NCBI RefSeq assembly: GCF_000758625.1
Contig: NZ_CP009283.1
Span: forward strand, 4,289,501-4,353,500
Direction of reading: 5' to 3'
Source of the DNA: Paenibacillus sp. FSL R7-0273
Lineage (GTDB): Bacteria; Bacillota; Bacilli; Paenibacillales; Paenibacillaceae
Length of the DNA stretch: 64,000 bases
The translations under genes and the position numbers were made by a program. The notes below the pieces were generated by a model that saw only the letters and a program-made list of their open reading frames with translations, was not told the DNA's origin and made no database searches. Position 1 is the stretch's first letter. Each line of letters starts with the position of its first letter. Below, piece by piece: positions 1 through 8,518 of the stretch.

Positions 1-1285
1 CGGAATTGCGGATCCCTTGGGCATCTTTAATTGCCCAGCGGTTGTCCCAGTCATACAGAATCGCTGTCTGTACAGGAGTAGAGGTGCCGACCACATCGGT
101 CAGACCTGCCAGAACCTGGCCTACTTCGGCTACATCCTTGAATACACGGGTCTCGCCATGTCCGCTGTGATCCAGCACGGCACCGTGGAACTTCTCACTG
201 GAGCCGCGGCTCTTACGCCATTGGAAGTACTGCACGGAATCCGAACCGTGTGCAACCGCCTGCAGGGAAGACAGCTTGTGCATGCCCGGACGCTTCAGCT
301 TGCTGACCGTCTGCCAGTTGGTAAGGGAAGGCGTGCTCTCCATCAGCAGGAACGGCTTATGCTTGAAGGTGCGGAACATGTCATGGTGCATCGCTGTCCA
401 GGCAGCCAGACGGGCATCATCGTTATCCTCAGTATAGCCCCAGTCCGGGTAAGCATCCCAAGAAACTACATCAAGAATTTTGGCCATTTCGCGGTAGTCG
501 ATACCGTCGATGTTATGCATATTGGTCGTAATCGGCAATTCCGGATTGTAGTCACGCACTGCAGACATTTCATGGCTGCAGAAATCAATCGTCTGCTCAC
601 TGACAAACCGGCGCCAGTCCAGATTCAGGCCGTGCACCTGAGTCTCACCGTGCGGAGCCGGAGATTCGATCTGCTCCCAGGCAGTATACGTGTGACTCCA
701 GAAGGTCGCCCACCAGGCATGGTTAACCTCTTCCAGACTGCCGTTATATTTCACTTTGAGCCAATCTCTGAATGCGTTCTGACAGTAATCACAGTGGCAT
801 TCGCCGCCGAACTCATTGGAGATGTGCCAGCCGATAACTGCAGGATGGTGAGCGTAACGCTCTGCCAGCTTGGAGTTAATCAGTGCTGTCTTTTCCCGGT
901 AGACCGGAGAAGTGAAGCAGTGATTGTGGCGGACGCCATGCAGATTACGTACACGGTTGCGTTCTATACGCAGAACTTCCGGATATTTAGCGGACATCCA
1001 GGCCGGACGCGCGCCGCTCGGAGTCGCCAGGAAAGCATAAATACCGTTCTCGGCAAAGGTATCCAGTACATGATCCAGCCATTCAAAGGTGAAGACGCCC
1101 TCTTCCGGCTCCAGGGACACCCAGGAGAATATGCCGACGGACATCACGTTACAGCCTGCCAGCTTCATCAGGCGGATATCCTCTTTGAAAATTTCAGGGT
1201 ATTTCAGCCATTGCTCGGGATTATAATCGGCTCCATGCAGCATGACCGGGGCCTTGCTGCTGATCGCAGGTAATTTAAGACTCAT
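1..1285 (-). CDS. Beta-galactosidase, GH42 family (3' end outside window)
   Basis: Reading the minus strand from the ATG at 1285 gives an open frame that runs off the left edge with no stop, about 428 residues. It hydrolyses terminal beta-galactosides in the cytoplasm (no signal peptide). The N-terminus (HGADYNPEQW) is typical of GH42. The acid/base glutamate is E158 in HISNEFGGECHC, which also carries zinc-site cysteines; the nucleophile is E316 in LLMESTPS. The ribosome site GAGAGGATG lies upstream of the start. It is divergent from an AraC regulator, its likely controller. The C-terminal trimerisation and beta domains lie outside the window. Confidence 0.93.
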   Translation of the reverse strand, partial: MSLKLPAISSKAPVMLHGADYNPEQWLKYPEIFKEDIRLMKLAGCNVMSVGIFSWVSLEPEEGVFTFEWLDHVLDTFAENGIYAFLATPSGARPAWMSAKYPEVLRIERNRVRNLHGVRHNHCFTSPVYREKTALINSKLAERYAHHPAVIGWHISNEFGGECHCDYCQNAFRDWLKVKYNGSLEEVNHAWWATFWSHTYTAWEQIESPAPHGETQVHGLNLDWRRFVSEQTIDFCSHEMSAVRDYNPELPITTNMHNIDGIDYREMAKILDVVSWDAYPDWGYTEDNDDARLAAWTAMHHDMFRTFKHKPFLLMESTPSLTNWQTVSKLKRPGMHKLSSLQAVAHGSDSVQYFQWRKSRGSSEKFHGAVLDHSGHGETRVFKDVAEVGQVLAGLTDVVGTSTPVQTAILYDWDNRWAIKDAQGIRNS

Positions 1286-1472
1286 AGTAGTAGATTCATC
1301 CTCTCATCATCTTCCGTGTTAGGATGGGACTTTTCTCTGATTACATTCACTCAGCATCCTTGTCCAAATCACGGATAATCATTTATACTATTTATAATAA
1401 AGGATAAATGCTGCGAGACAGTAGGAATAAACTCGCGACTGCATAGCACAAAATGAATATGAGGTGTCCACT

Positions 1473-2351
1473 TTGCTTCCATTTTCTTTAGTAGAGCTGC
1501 CCCGCCAGCCTGATGAATTCCCGCTCTATCCCTACTCTGTAGGCCACCATATCCAGTATCATCATGTCCGCCCTGCCGGGTTCCCCGTGCATCAGGTGTT
1601 CCTGATCCGCAGCGGCAGCGGGCTGTTCCGCGATCTTACGGACGGCACAGAAACGGTGCTTAGTCCGGGGATGGTATTTGCATTCCCGCCGGACCGCGGG
1701 CATGAATATTATCCGCTGTCCCATGAGCCGTGGCATCTGGCTTTTATCGGCTTTGACGGCGGCCAGTCTGCCGCAGTATTAGAGGGGCTGCGCCTGCTGC
1801 CCTCTGTGCCTGTAAGGACTGAACGGTTTGAAGAATGCTGGGACATGATCGCCGGAATCTGGCATACCGTTGACCGGCATAACGCCGCCCGGCTGGATGA
1901 GCATACCATGCAGGAGCTGTCCATCACCCTGTATAGGCTGCTTCTGATGCTGCGCCGCGGGGATTCCTCCCTTAATCAGACCGAACGTCCGGAAACCGAA
2001 ACGGTCCGCAACGAAGCGCTGCAAAAAGCGGTCAGCCTGATCAACGAGCACTTTACCGAGCCGCTGCTGATTGCCAACCTGGCTTCTGCTGTGGGATACT
2101 CGGTGCAGCATTTCCAGCGCCTGTTCCTGCAGGTGTATGGTGTTACGCCGCATAAATACCTGCAGAATCTGCGCCTGCAGCGTGCGCTGCAGATGATTAC
2201 CGAGAGCCCTGAGCGGCCGGTTCAGGATCTCGCGCTGAACGTCGGAATGGAGACGAATTACTTTATCCGGGTATTCCGCAAGACTTACGGCTGTACGCCG
2301 GGTGTTATGCGCAGCCGGCTTGCGGGTGAGCGGGATAGTCCACTTGGATAG
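1473..2351 (+). CDS. AraC-family transcriptional regulator
   Basis: This is a sugar-responsive AraC/XylS-type regulator. The N-terminal half is a cupin-like ligand domain (GSGLFRDLTDG, then FPPDRGHEYYP). The C-terminal ~100 residues hold two helix-turn-helix motifs, LIANLASAVGYSVQHFQRLF and VQDLALNVGMETNYFIRVF, ending YGCTPGVMR. I prefer the TTG start at 1473 because GAGGTG (1461-1466) sits 6 nt upstream; the in-frame GTG at 1464 would overlap that ribosome site. It is divergent from the GH42 gene and is inferred to activate it. Confidence 0.9.
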   Translation: MLPFSLVELPRQPDEFPLYPYSVGHHIQYHHVRPAGFPVHQVFLIRSGSGLFRDLTDGTETVLSPGMVFAFPPDRGHEYYPLSHEPWHLAFIGFDGGQSAAVLEGLRLLPSVPVRTERFEECWDMIAGIWHTVDRHNAARLDEHTMQELSITLYRLLLMLRRGDSSLNQTERPETETVRNEALQKAVSLINEHFTEPLLIANLASAVGYSVQHFQRLFLQVYGVTPHKYLQNLRLQRALQMITESPERPVQDLALNVGMETNYFIRVFRKTYGCTPGVMRSRLAGERDSPLG

Positions 2352-2390
2352 CCTATAAGGCACGCTTGTACAATGAAGGAGGGAAGTTTT

Positions 2391-2849
2391 ATGACAACAG
2401 CACGTTTCTGTGAGACCCTTCTGCTTTTCAATGAAAGGATCTCAGTATGCAAGGATTTTGAATGGATCGTAGTCGGATCAGGCGCCTCCTTAATTCAGGG
2501 CTGTCCAATCCAGCCTAATGACCTGGATATTATGGTAAAACGAAGCAGTGATGTGAAACGTTCCGCACGATTGTTTATGGACCTTTTACCGGAAACCGGC
2601 CCTTCTCTGATTTTCAATAAACACTGGCTTTCATCAAAGAGAGCTGTTACATATACTGTGTGTAGCGAGGCTGGAACCTGGGCTTTTGCCCGGATAATGA
2701 TTAAGGGGTTCCAGCTCGAGCTTGCGAATACAATGGATCAAGACTACGCGGAACTAAGCCCGGTAGTTTGGGAGAAGCGCAGATTGGTGAATTATAGCGG
2801 AATTTATGTACCGGTAGTCCCGCTGGAGATGCAGCTGGAGAAACACTAA
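2391..2849 (+). CDS. Nucleotidyltransferase-like protein
   Basis: A 152-residue protein with the minimal nucleotidyltransferase signature: GSGASLIQG followed by DLDIMVK (G-S-x-A-S ... D-x-D), which in this fold binds NTP and metal. The rest is short and has no recognisable second domain. An ATG at 2373 is in frame, but AAGGAGGG lies between it and the ATG at 2391, so translation starts at 2391. The substrate is unknown; similar folds modify antibiotics, tRNA or antitoxin targets. No toxin partner adjoins it. Confidence 0.65.
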   Translation: MTTARFCETLLLFNERISVCKDFEWIVVGSGASLIQGCPIQPNDLDIMVKRSSDVKRSARLFMDLLPETGPSLIFNKHWLSSKRAVTYTVCSEAGTWAFARIMIKGFQLELANTMDQDYAELSPVVWEKRRLVNYSGIYVPVVPLEMQLEKH

Positions 2850-2902
2850 CTGCTCCCACACTTCATTTTGGATTAAAGAACCAAACACGCAGACAGCTTC
2901 TA

Positions 2903-3190
2903 TCAGATCTCGCAGCAAACAGAAGCCTGCGTCTCAAGAGCCGTCCCAATCAACCCCGCTACCTCCTGATGGGCCGGGTGTATAAGGTATTCCTCCATGT
3001 CTGCTAAAGAGGCAAACCTGGTAATCAGAATCAGATCATACGCAGAAGGGCTGGGGCGCACGTTAATCTCAGCCTGAGCATCAAGAAGAACATCTATTCT
3101 ACCTCTCATGCTAAGCAGTGCGGTCTGAATGCGCTCAAGGTTCTCCGGGCTCCGGTCCTTCAGCTTCAACAGCAGATGATTTACTATCAT
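2903..3190 (-). CDS. Dabb (stress-responsive A/B barrel) domain protein
   Basis: A 95-residue dimeric alpha/beta barrel of the Dabb family: it starts MIVNHLLLKLKDR and ends with a typical second half (DLILITRFASLADMEEYLIHPAHQEV). The frame stays open upstream to 3349, but that part overlaps the SDR gene; the ATG at 3190 has AAAGGAG 6 nt upstream. It lies 22 bp downstream of the SDR gene on the same strand, so the two are probably one operon. The family has mixed roles and the function here is unknown. Confidence 0.8.
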   Translation of the reverse strand: MIVNHLLLKLKDRSPENLERIQTALLSMRGRIDVLLDAQAEINVRPSPSAYDLILITRFASLADMEEYLIHPAHQEVAGLIGTALETQASVCCEI

Positions 3191-3212
3191 ATCAGGCTCC
3201 TTTGTATTTTCG

Positions 3213-4016
3213 TTACACGGTGCGAATCGTTCCGCCGTCAATGACATACTCACACCCGGTGATATAAGAGGCTCTGTCTGAGGCAAGGAAGGCCGCCAGC
3301 TCGGCAACCTCCTCGGGTCTGGCCGGACGGCCGAGGGGAATGCCACCAAGCTCGTTCATTAGCTGCTGGCGCGCAGCAGTATAGTCCGTTCCAGCCTGCT
3401 CAGCCATCCTCCCGATAAGGCGTTCCGCCGATTCCGTCTCAGTAAATCCCGGTGCCAGTGCATTAATTCTTATCCCCTTAGGTCCGAACTGGGTAGCCAG
3501 ATTCTTACTATAGTTGACGAGCGCAGCTTTGGCAGCCGAATAAGGCATGGTCATGATGCCGGGAAGCTTACGTTGAATCGAAGAGATATGGACAATCACT
3601 CCGCTTTGCTGCTTGGCCATGTAAGGTAGAAACCCGCGATCGAGCCGGACGGAAGAAAACAGGTTGGCAGTGAAGGTGGTTTGCCAGTCTTCATCTGTTA
3701 AAGCTAACGCTCCTGCTGTACTTGTAGAGGAGCCGCCCACATTGTTAATCAAAATATCCAGACCCCCGAGCTGTTCAATCGTCTGCTGAACGATATGATC
3801 CACGCCTTCCGGAAGACTCACATCGGCCTGAATGAACCCTACTCCCTCCGGTAATGCCTCAGGTATAGATCTTGCCGTAGCCATGACCTTAGCCCCCGCC
3901 GCATGCAGGCGCTTTACGATCGCGAGGCCGATTCCCCGGGTGCCGCCGGTTACCAGTACTCTTTTACCAGTAAATTCTTTACTCATATTAAATATGTCCG
4001 GGCTGTTATTCATCAT
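3213..4016 (-). CDS. Short-chain dehydrogenase/reductase
   Basis: A 267-residue classical SDR oxidoreductase. The dinucleotide motif TGGTRGIG is at residues 23-30, followed by the NNVG motif and the catalytic Ser-Tyr-Lys (SSIQ, then YSAAK); the C-terminus YVIDGGT is typical. Glycine spacing and the following basic residues suggest NADP(H), but the substrate cannot be read. AAGGAGGA lies 10 nt before the start. The Dabb gene follows in the same operon. Confidence 0.9.
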   Translation of the reverse strand: MMNNSPDIFNMSKEFTGKRVLVTGGTRGIGLAIVKRLHAAGAKVMATARSIPEALPEGVGFIQADVSLPEGVDHIVQQTIEQLGGLDILINNVGGSSTSTAGALALTDEDWQTTFTANLFSSVRLDRGFLPYMAKQQSGVIVHISSIQRKLPGIMTMPYSAAKAALVNYSKNLATQFGPKGIRINALAPGFTETESAERLIGRMAEQAGTDYTAARQQLMNELGGIPLGRPARPEEVAELAAFLASDRASYITGCEYVIDGGTIRTV

Positions 4017-4093
4017 TCTGCTGAATCCTCCTTGGTATTTTGTTTGAATACAAGGCTAGTGTAATCAACAGAACCTGACAGCTGCGTGTCCAG

Positions 4094-4336
4094 TTATCCT
4101 AAATATTTTCCGGCCATTTTGGCTGTGCGGGCTTTCATCTCCAGCCTGAGGGATTCCGGCTCCACTACCTCCAGTAAATCTCCATACGAAAAAAGATATT
4201 GAATAAGCCATTCTCCGGAGGGCATATCTGTATTGACATGGAAAGAGCCGTCCTCCAGCTTCACGAGATCATCTTCCTTAAATTCATCCACGATACGGTA
4301 GGCTGCCGCCGGTTCTATATTTAATACCAGAGAGAT
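4094..4336 (-). pseudogene. Remnant of a YafY/WYL-type regulator (C-terminal WCX part)
   Basis: The open frame downstream of a TAA at 4337-4339 encodes about 80 residues, ISLVLNIEPAAAYRI ... EWLIQYLFSYGDLLEVVEPESLRLEMK. That is the typical C-terminal WCX region of HTH/WYL regulators. The HTH and WYL core are missing, and the only start is a GTG at 4291 with no ribosome site. Just upstream lies a duplicated copy of the promoter and 5' end of the gene at 7284. I infer the regulator once stood divergent to that gene and was truncated when the region was rearranged. Confidence 0.7.
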
Positions 4337-4365
4337 TTACTGACAGGTTTATGTCAAGTTATACT

Positions 4366-4471
4366 ATTCTTCACATGCACCAGGATTTTACAATGATAAG
4401 CTTGTTCATATACGCCTAACAACACTTTAGGAGGTAATATGATGAGCAAATACGACGAAGCCATGAAGCTG
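4366..4471 (+). repeat. 106-bp direct repeat, copy 1
   Basis: Matches 7208-7313 over 106 bp with two mismatches (4441 and 4452), same orientation. It contains the upstream region, ribosome site and first nine codons of the pyridoxamine-oxidase-family gene. The two copies bracket the TetR/ABC cassette. Confidence 0.95.
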
Positions 4472-4474
4472 TAG
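4442..4474 (+). pseudogene. Truncated duplicate 5' end of pyridoxamine-oxidase-family gene
   Basis: ATG with the same AGGAGG ribosome site as the full gene at 7284, encoding MSKYDEAMKL and then TAG. It is a ten-codon stump, immediately followed by a terminator hairpin. Product function is unlikely. Confidence 0.85.
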
Positions 4475-4504
4475 AAAGGCATCCGGACGCGGATGCCTTT
4501 CTTC
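4475..4504. terminator. Intrinsic terminator between gene stump and ABC operon
   Basis: Perfect 10-bp arms AAAGGCATCC (4475-4484) and GGATGCCTTT (4491-4500) with a 6-nt loop, A-rich on one side and T-rich on the other. It can serve the minus-strand ABC operon ending at 4538. Confidence 0.8.
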
Positions 4505-4537
4505 TACACTCTTTTAGTTGTTATTCTTCCATACTCA

Positions 4538-5275
4538 TTACTGCAGCAGACTTCGCCTCGTCCCGGCAGGCTCTTTGAGATTCGACTTCTTAGCTGCCTG
4601 CTGCAAAGACAATTTCCCGTCTTCCATCCGGTATACCTTGTCGCAGTATTCAAGCATACGCTCATCGTGAGTAACCATAATCGCCGCTTTCTGGCCTGTA
4701 TTCACCTCTTGCGCAATCAGACTGACTACTTCATGTGCACGTCTGGTATCCAGGCTTGCTGTCGGTTCATCTGCCAGGATGATGTTGGGATTATTAATCA
4801 GGGCACGGGCAATCGCTGTCCGCTGCTTCTCACCGCCGGACAGTTCTTCCGGAAAGCTCTTTAGCTTCGAGCCCAGCCCCAGCTTTTCCAGCAGCTTAGT
4901 GGCAAATTCTTTATCCTCTCTTTTAACCTTTCCCGACATCCTCTTTATAATGAGCAGCTGATCAAGGACATGCAGATAGGGAACCAAATTCGAGGATTGC
5001 ATAATAAATCCGATTTCTTTTAGTCTTGTATGCGCCAGCTCTTGGGCAGTAAGCGCAGAAATGTTATTTCCGTTCAGCTTAACTTCGCCTTCCGAAGCTT
5101 TAAGCAGCGCTCCGGCAATGGACAAAAATGTGCTTTTCCCGGAACCGGACGGTCCAACTACAGCAACAAACTCACCCGGCTCCACTGATATGGACACATG
5201 ATCAAGTGCGGAAATCCGATTACTTCCTTGGTAATAGTACTGTGTGAGCTCCTTCATTTGTAATCCCTTAGTCAT
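4538..5275 (-). CDS. ABC transporter ATP-binding protein (MacB/LolD type)
   Basis: A 245-residue ATPase of a MacB-type transporter. Walker A is GPSGSGKST, the signature LSGGEKQR, Walker [13 protein letters not shown], and the switch histidine VTHDERM. The start ATG overlaps the permease stop by 1 nt (TAATG), indicating translational coupling. With the permease it probably extrudes a toxic peptide or lipid; the substrate is unknown. The operon is likely repressed by the TetR gene upstream. Confidence 0.92.
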   Translation of the reverse strand: MTKGLQMKELTQYYYQGSNRISALDHVSISVEPGEFVAVVGPSGSGKSTFLSIAGALLKASEGEVKLNGNNISALTAQELAHTRLKEIGFIMQSSNLVPYLHVLDQLLIIKRMSGKVKREDKEFATKLLEKLGLGSKLKSFPEELSGGEKQRTAIARALINNPNIILADEPTASLDTRRAHEVVSLIAQEVNTGQKAAIMVTHDERMLEYCDKVYRMEDGKLSLQQAAKKSNLKEPAGTRRSLLQ

Positions 5276-6396
5276 TATTCAACCCTCCCGAGTGCCTTGA
5301 GCGGATCAATCTTTGTAATCTTCCGGACCGACACCATAGAACTTAAAATGGAGATAACCAGTAAAATGATGGAATAAGTCACAACCAGATTCGTTTCAAG
5401 TTTAAATGGCATTCCCTTCGGCATGATGGCTGCCGTTCCATAAGTAAGCAAGATTCCAACGACAATACTAATCAGCGAAAGCACAAACACTTGCGAGACA
5501 ATGGCTTTGCTCAAGAATTTGTTGCTCGCACCAATAGCTTTCATAATGCCGAACTGGTTCGTCTTCTGCATTGTAATCACATAAAAGAACACACCGAGCA
5601 CAAATGCGGCGATGGCAAGCAGAAAGGCCAGCATCATGAAAATAGTGCCGTTCTCTTCTTTGTACCCCGGCATTCCTTGAACAGCTCCCGACCGGGTAAC
5701 CGTGTCCGTACCTGTTAGCCTGCTGTCCATTACGTCTGGATCAATGTCCTTGCCCTGCAGCATAATGGCATTAACAGGCCCTGTAATACCTTTATCTGAA
5801 CCCGGAGCCGCAAAGGCAATCTTCCGCCATTCAGCCATCGGGGTGAATACAGATGCGACATGGTTATAGGTCTGATTCTCGACAAATCCTATGATGGTTA
5901 ATGATTGCGTCGTGCCGTCTAACTGAAAAGTATCGCCGATGGCATAGCCCTCCTCCTTCATGGTCGAATTCACTATGACACCAGTGGGGTTATTAGAAGA
6001 TAGGCTTTCCCCTTCCACAACAGCCGGCTCCAGAAAGCTTCCCGGGTTAATGCCTATGAGCGCGATATCCAGCTTATCTTCGTTTTTGGCGCGTTGTTCC
6101 TTTAACGCTGTTGCCATCGTACTCCCCATAGGTGCGGCAGCAATCACATTAGGCAGCAGCTTAGCTTCCTCTATCATTTGATCAGACAGCAGCGACTTGC
6201 TCATCGAAGATTGCGAGCCTTCTTCAAAAATGACATAATCAGCCTTCATCGTTTTGAATGTTGACGCAGCTAACGTGGATAATCCGTTCCCTAAACCGGA
6301 TAAGATAAATACCAGCCAGGCCAGCAGTACAAAAATAATGACGATCATTAAAAATCTCATTTTACTATGCATCAGTTCTTTAACAGCTAAAAACAT
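5275..6396 (-). CDS. ABC transporter permease, FtsX/MacB family
   Basis: A 373-residue permease with one N-terminal membrane segment (MIVIIFVLLAWLVFILSGLG), a large extracytoplasmic domain, and three C-terminal membrane segments with the FtsX motif (MQKTNQFGIMKAIGASNKFL). This is the MacB topology. The ribosome site GGTAAGGAGA immediately precedes the ATG. It is the first gene of the operon and lies just downstream of two identical palindromes thought to be TetR operators. Confidence 0.92.
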   Translation of the reverse strand: MFLAVKELMHSKMRFLMIVIIFVLLAWLVFILSGLGNGLSTLAASTFKTMKADYVIFEEGSQSSMSKSLLSDQMIEEAKLLPNVIAAAPMGSTMATALKEQRAKNEDKLDIALIGINPGSFLEPAVVEGESLSSNNPTGVIVNSTMKEEGYAIGDTFQLDGTTQSLTIIGFVENQTYNHVASVFTPMAEWRKIAFAAPGSDKGITGPVNAIMLQGKDIDPDVMDSRLTGTDTVTRSGAVQGMPGYKEENGTIFMMLAFLLAIAAFVLGVFFYVITMQKTNQFGIMKAIGASNKFLSKAIVSQVFVLSLISIVVGILLTYGTAAIMPKGMPFKLETNLVVTYSIILLVISILSSMVSVRKITKIDPLKALGRVE

Positions 6397-6429
6397 TCTC
6401 CTTACCAGCTCCTTCGTCCTCTTTTTTTC

Positions 6430-6501
6430 GACACATGTGTCATTTTAATACCACTACTAGGCTCGCCATATTTATTAAACAACATAAATGACACATGTGT
6501 C
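6430..6501 (-). promoter_or_regulatory. Promoter with two identical TetR-type operators
   Basis: The perfect 12-bp palindrome GACACATGTGTC occurs at 6430-6441 and 6490-6501, exactly 60 bp apart, in the gap between the tetR gene and the permease. On the minus strand the upstream copy overlaps a consensus -35 TTGACA; 18 nt later comes TTTAAT. The second copy lies downstream of the expected start of transcription. The layout fits double-site repression by the adjacent TetR protein. Confidence 0.75.
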
Positions 6502-6522
6502 AAATTAAATCCAAGACCGGGG

Positions 6523-7089
6523 TTAGCTCTTGGCTCCTCCGATCCACATTTGAAACAACAGCCTTCCCCAGTCAGGAGCAGGGATATTCATCATATTAGG
6601 GGTATCAATCAAGTTAAAAAACACACCAATAAGTACAGGAAGTGGAATATCCTGCCGCAGTCCTTTATTCTGTTGTGCGCGTTCAAATAAACGTGACAAT
6701 TGAACCTTTAGCGTCATATGTGCTTCTTCAATAAATTCAAGATCCTTCGCTGCTGCTGAAGAGTTAGCAACATTAATTTTACCCGCATTCCCCAAAAGCT
6801 GATGCAGCGCAGACTCTTCCACATAAACAAAAAGCAGCTGCTCGAGGGCATCCATAGGATCTGTTTCATCAATGGCTAATGCCTTTTCTAATACCTTTAC
6901 CATTACACGTTTCATACAAGCAGCCACAATTTCTTCTTTGTTAGAGTAATATTGATAAATAGTGCTTCGGGCCCCTGACAGATGCTGTGAGAGTAACTTG
7001 AGATGAAAACCGTCATACCCATGCTCAAGCACCAGTTTTTTTGTCGTATCTAGCAGCTCTGTCTCCGTAAAAGACTGTTTTCTTCCCAT
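6523..7089 (-). CDS. TetR-family regulator of the ABC cassette
   Basis: A 188-residue TetR repressor. The N-terminal HTH reads LKLLSQHLSGARSTIYQYYSNKEEIV, followed by a helical ligand domain. It is transcribed in the same direction as the ABC genes, 126 bp upstream. The two GACACATGTGTC palindromes lie between it and the permease, so it probably represses the transporter and may respond to its substrate. Confidence 0.9.
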   Translation of the reverse strand: MGRKQSFTETELLDTTKKLVLEHGYDGFHLKLLSQHLSGARSTIYQYYSNKEEIVAACMKRVMVKVLEKALAIDETDPMDALEQLLFVYVEESALHQLLGNAGKINVANSSAAAKDLEFIEEAHMTLKVQLSRLFERAQQNKGLRQDIPLPVLIGVFFNLIDTPNMMNIPAPDWGRLLFQMWIGGAKS

Positions 7090-7207
7090 CGGATCTCTTC
7101 CTTTGTATCATGTTAAATAGAATATAGTTCTATCTCTGTTTTATTTATTATCAGTTTAGCATTGTTTTTAAGCATTTCCCAATACCAAGACTAGTGATAG
7201 CGGCATC

Positions 7208-7313
7208 ATTCTTCACATGCACCAGGATTTTACAATGATAAGCTTGTTCATATACGCCTAACAACACTTTAGGAGGTAATATAATGAGCAAATTCGACGA
7301 AGCCATGAAGCTG
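7208..7313 (+). repeat. 106-bp direct repeat, copy 2 (intact gene)
   Basis: Same sequence as 4366-4471 apart from two bases. Here it runs into the complete gene at 7284, so this copy is the parent and the other the duplicate. Confidence 0.95.
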
Positions 7314-7754
7314 CTGGATGAACAAGCAGGTAACAAAGACGGCCTGATCACTCTGTCCACCATCGCGCTGGAACCGGGGGCTAACGGCAAAAGCCGTCCC
7401 GCGTCACGCATTGTAGATGCCTATTATGAAGACGGCGCATTCTACACCGTTACTTACGCAACCTCAGGCAAGATGCTGCAGATCGCCCAAAACCCTGAAG
7501 TCGCCGTTTGTATCATCGTCGAGAACTTTACGGCCGACGGGATCGGTGAAAATCTGGGCTGGGTATGTGATGAGAAAAACGCGGAGATGATGTCCAAGCT
7601 ACACACAATATTCGCCGGATGGTATAACGAAGCCAATAATGACGAAGACCCTAACACCTGCCTGCTGCGCATTCGCCTGACAAAAGGCCTGTGGTATGAC
7701 GCCCATAAAGGCATCAGGAATGAGATTGATTTTGTGAATAAGACGGCAAATTGA
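7284..7754 (+). CDS. Pyridoxamine 5'-phosphate oxidase family protein
   Basis: A 156-residue flavin-binding split-barrel protein of the general-stress/PNPOx-like group (LITLSTIALEPGANGKSRPASRIVDAYY, then FYTVTYATSGKMLQIAQNPEVAVCI). Such proteins bind FMN or F420 and are often not true PNP oxidases. TTTAGGAGGTAATATA precedes the ATG. Its upstream region and first nine codons are duplicated at 4366-4471. The real substrate is unknown. Confidence 0.85.
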   Translation: MSKFDEAMKLLDEQAGNKDGLITLSTIALEPGANGKSRPASRIVDAYYEDGAFYTVTYATSGKMLQIAQNPEVAVCIIVENFTADGIGENLGWVCDEKNAEMMSKLHTIFAGWYNEANNDEDPNTCLLRIRLTKGLWYDAHKGIRNEIDFVNKTAN

Positions 7755-7992
7755 TAACCGATGATACTTCTTAACTGCCGGAAATACGGTCACGGTTACA
7801 CTCCAATCCCTTACTGGTAATAACGGGCTACTCCTGAAAAAGACTTAATACAGCTGAACTATATAGAGCGTCTTAAGAGACTAACCAAACGGCTCCTGTT
7901 CCCGCCTTAGGTAAAGCTGCGAGAGCGGATTGCTCTCCCCTGCCAAATGCTAGCCTGAATCAGTGGGTTCAGAAGGGGAATTAGCTATTATA

Positions 7993-8125
7993 CGGAGATA
8001 ACTGTATTCTGTACATCTATTTTCCTCTAAAAATCCGTTTCCGGGTGTTTTAGGCGAATATAAATGTATAGAGTGCAGTTAAAACCTGCAGCAGAGCTAA
8101 TGAGCCAGGTTTAATTGCAGAAAGT
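7993..8125. repeat. Dispersed intergenic repeat, copy A
   Basis: Contains three diverged units of the form AACTGTATTNNGTACAACTAAAA: two forward (near 7998 and 8066) and one inverted (near 8110). The same unit, better conserved, recurs at 51020-51212. Confidence 0.5.
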
Positions 8126-8356
8126 ACAGTTACTTAAGTCCGGCGCATTCATTATGCTGTGCCATTACCTACGAAACAGGACAAGTGCAGCACCGAGAAG
8201 AAGAAAAGACGGGCATTGCCGCCTTTATTTGGTTTCACACGATCTTCTCGCTGCTTACCCAGCAGAAAAAGGGCTTTGCCTCACTAAAGGACTTTAACTG
8301 CGGAAGCGATAGGTCGTCTTCTCGTCAGGTTATCAACTTAGTTGCGTTCTATATAT

Positions 8357-8393
8357 AGTCGAACTGTAGAGTTACGCAATATACAGTTCGACT
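8357..8393. repeat. Perfect 12-bp inverted repeat
   Basis: AGTCGAACTGTA (8357-8368) and TACAGTTCGACT (8382-8393) with a 13-nt loop. There is no T-tract, so it is more likely an operator, RNA hairpin or repeat fragment than a terminator. Confidence 0.6.
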
Positions 8394-8399
8394 TACCAT

Positions 8400-8443
8400 T
8401 GCAAAACAAAAAACGCATCAGCCACTAGGGACTGCATGCGTTT
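8400..8443 (-). terminator. Intrinsic terminator after the AraC/SBP ORF
   Basis: Arms AAACGCAT (8411-8418) and ATGCGTTT (8436-8443). Reading the minus strand, the hairpin is followed by TTTTTTGTTTT. It lies 76 bp beyond the stop of the 8519-10450 ORF. Confidence 0.8.
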
Positions 8444-8518
8444 ACTACCGACTCCTCTGAAACGTATTTGTTTCTTGGGAGATATTGCCGTTATCCACTC
8501 CATCTATGCTTTGGACCG

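Larger units (their letters stand above)
7755..8518. other. 764-bp gene-free region
   Basis: I see no convincing gene; a 60-codon frame at 8115-8297 has no ribosome site. The region holds a copy of a dispersed intergenic repeat (about 7993-8125), a perfect 12-bp inverted repeat (8357-8368 with 8382-8393) and a terminator (8410-8443). Confidence 0.6.

Noticed and set aside
17..1273. 418-codon plus-strand open frame
   Set aside because: It is antisense to the GH42 beta-galactosidase, whose minus-strand frame has catalytic motifs and a ribosome site; the plus-strand product matches nothing.
2903..3349. Longer 148-codon version of the Dabb gene
   Set aside because: The extra N-terminus lies inside the SDR gene. 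The ATG at 3190 has the ribosome site and gives the family's usual length.
8115..8297. 60-codon plus-strand frame in a gene-free gap
   Set aside because: No ribosome site and it overlaps the dispersed repeat; composition is not protein-like.
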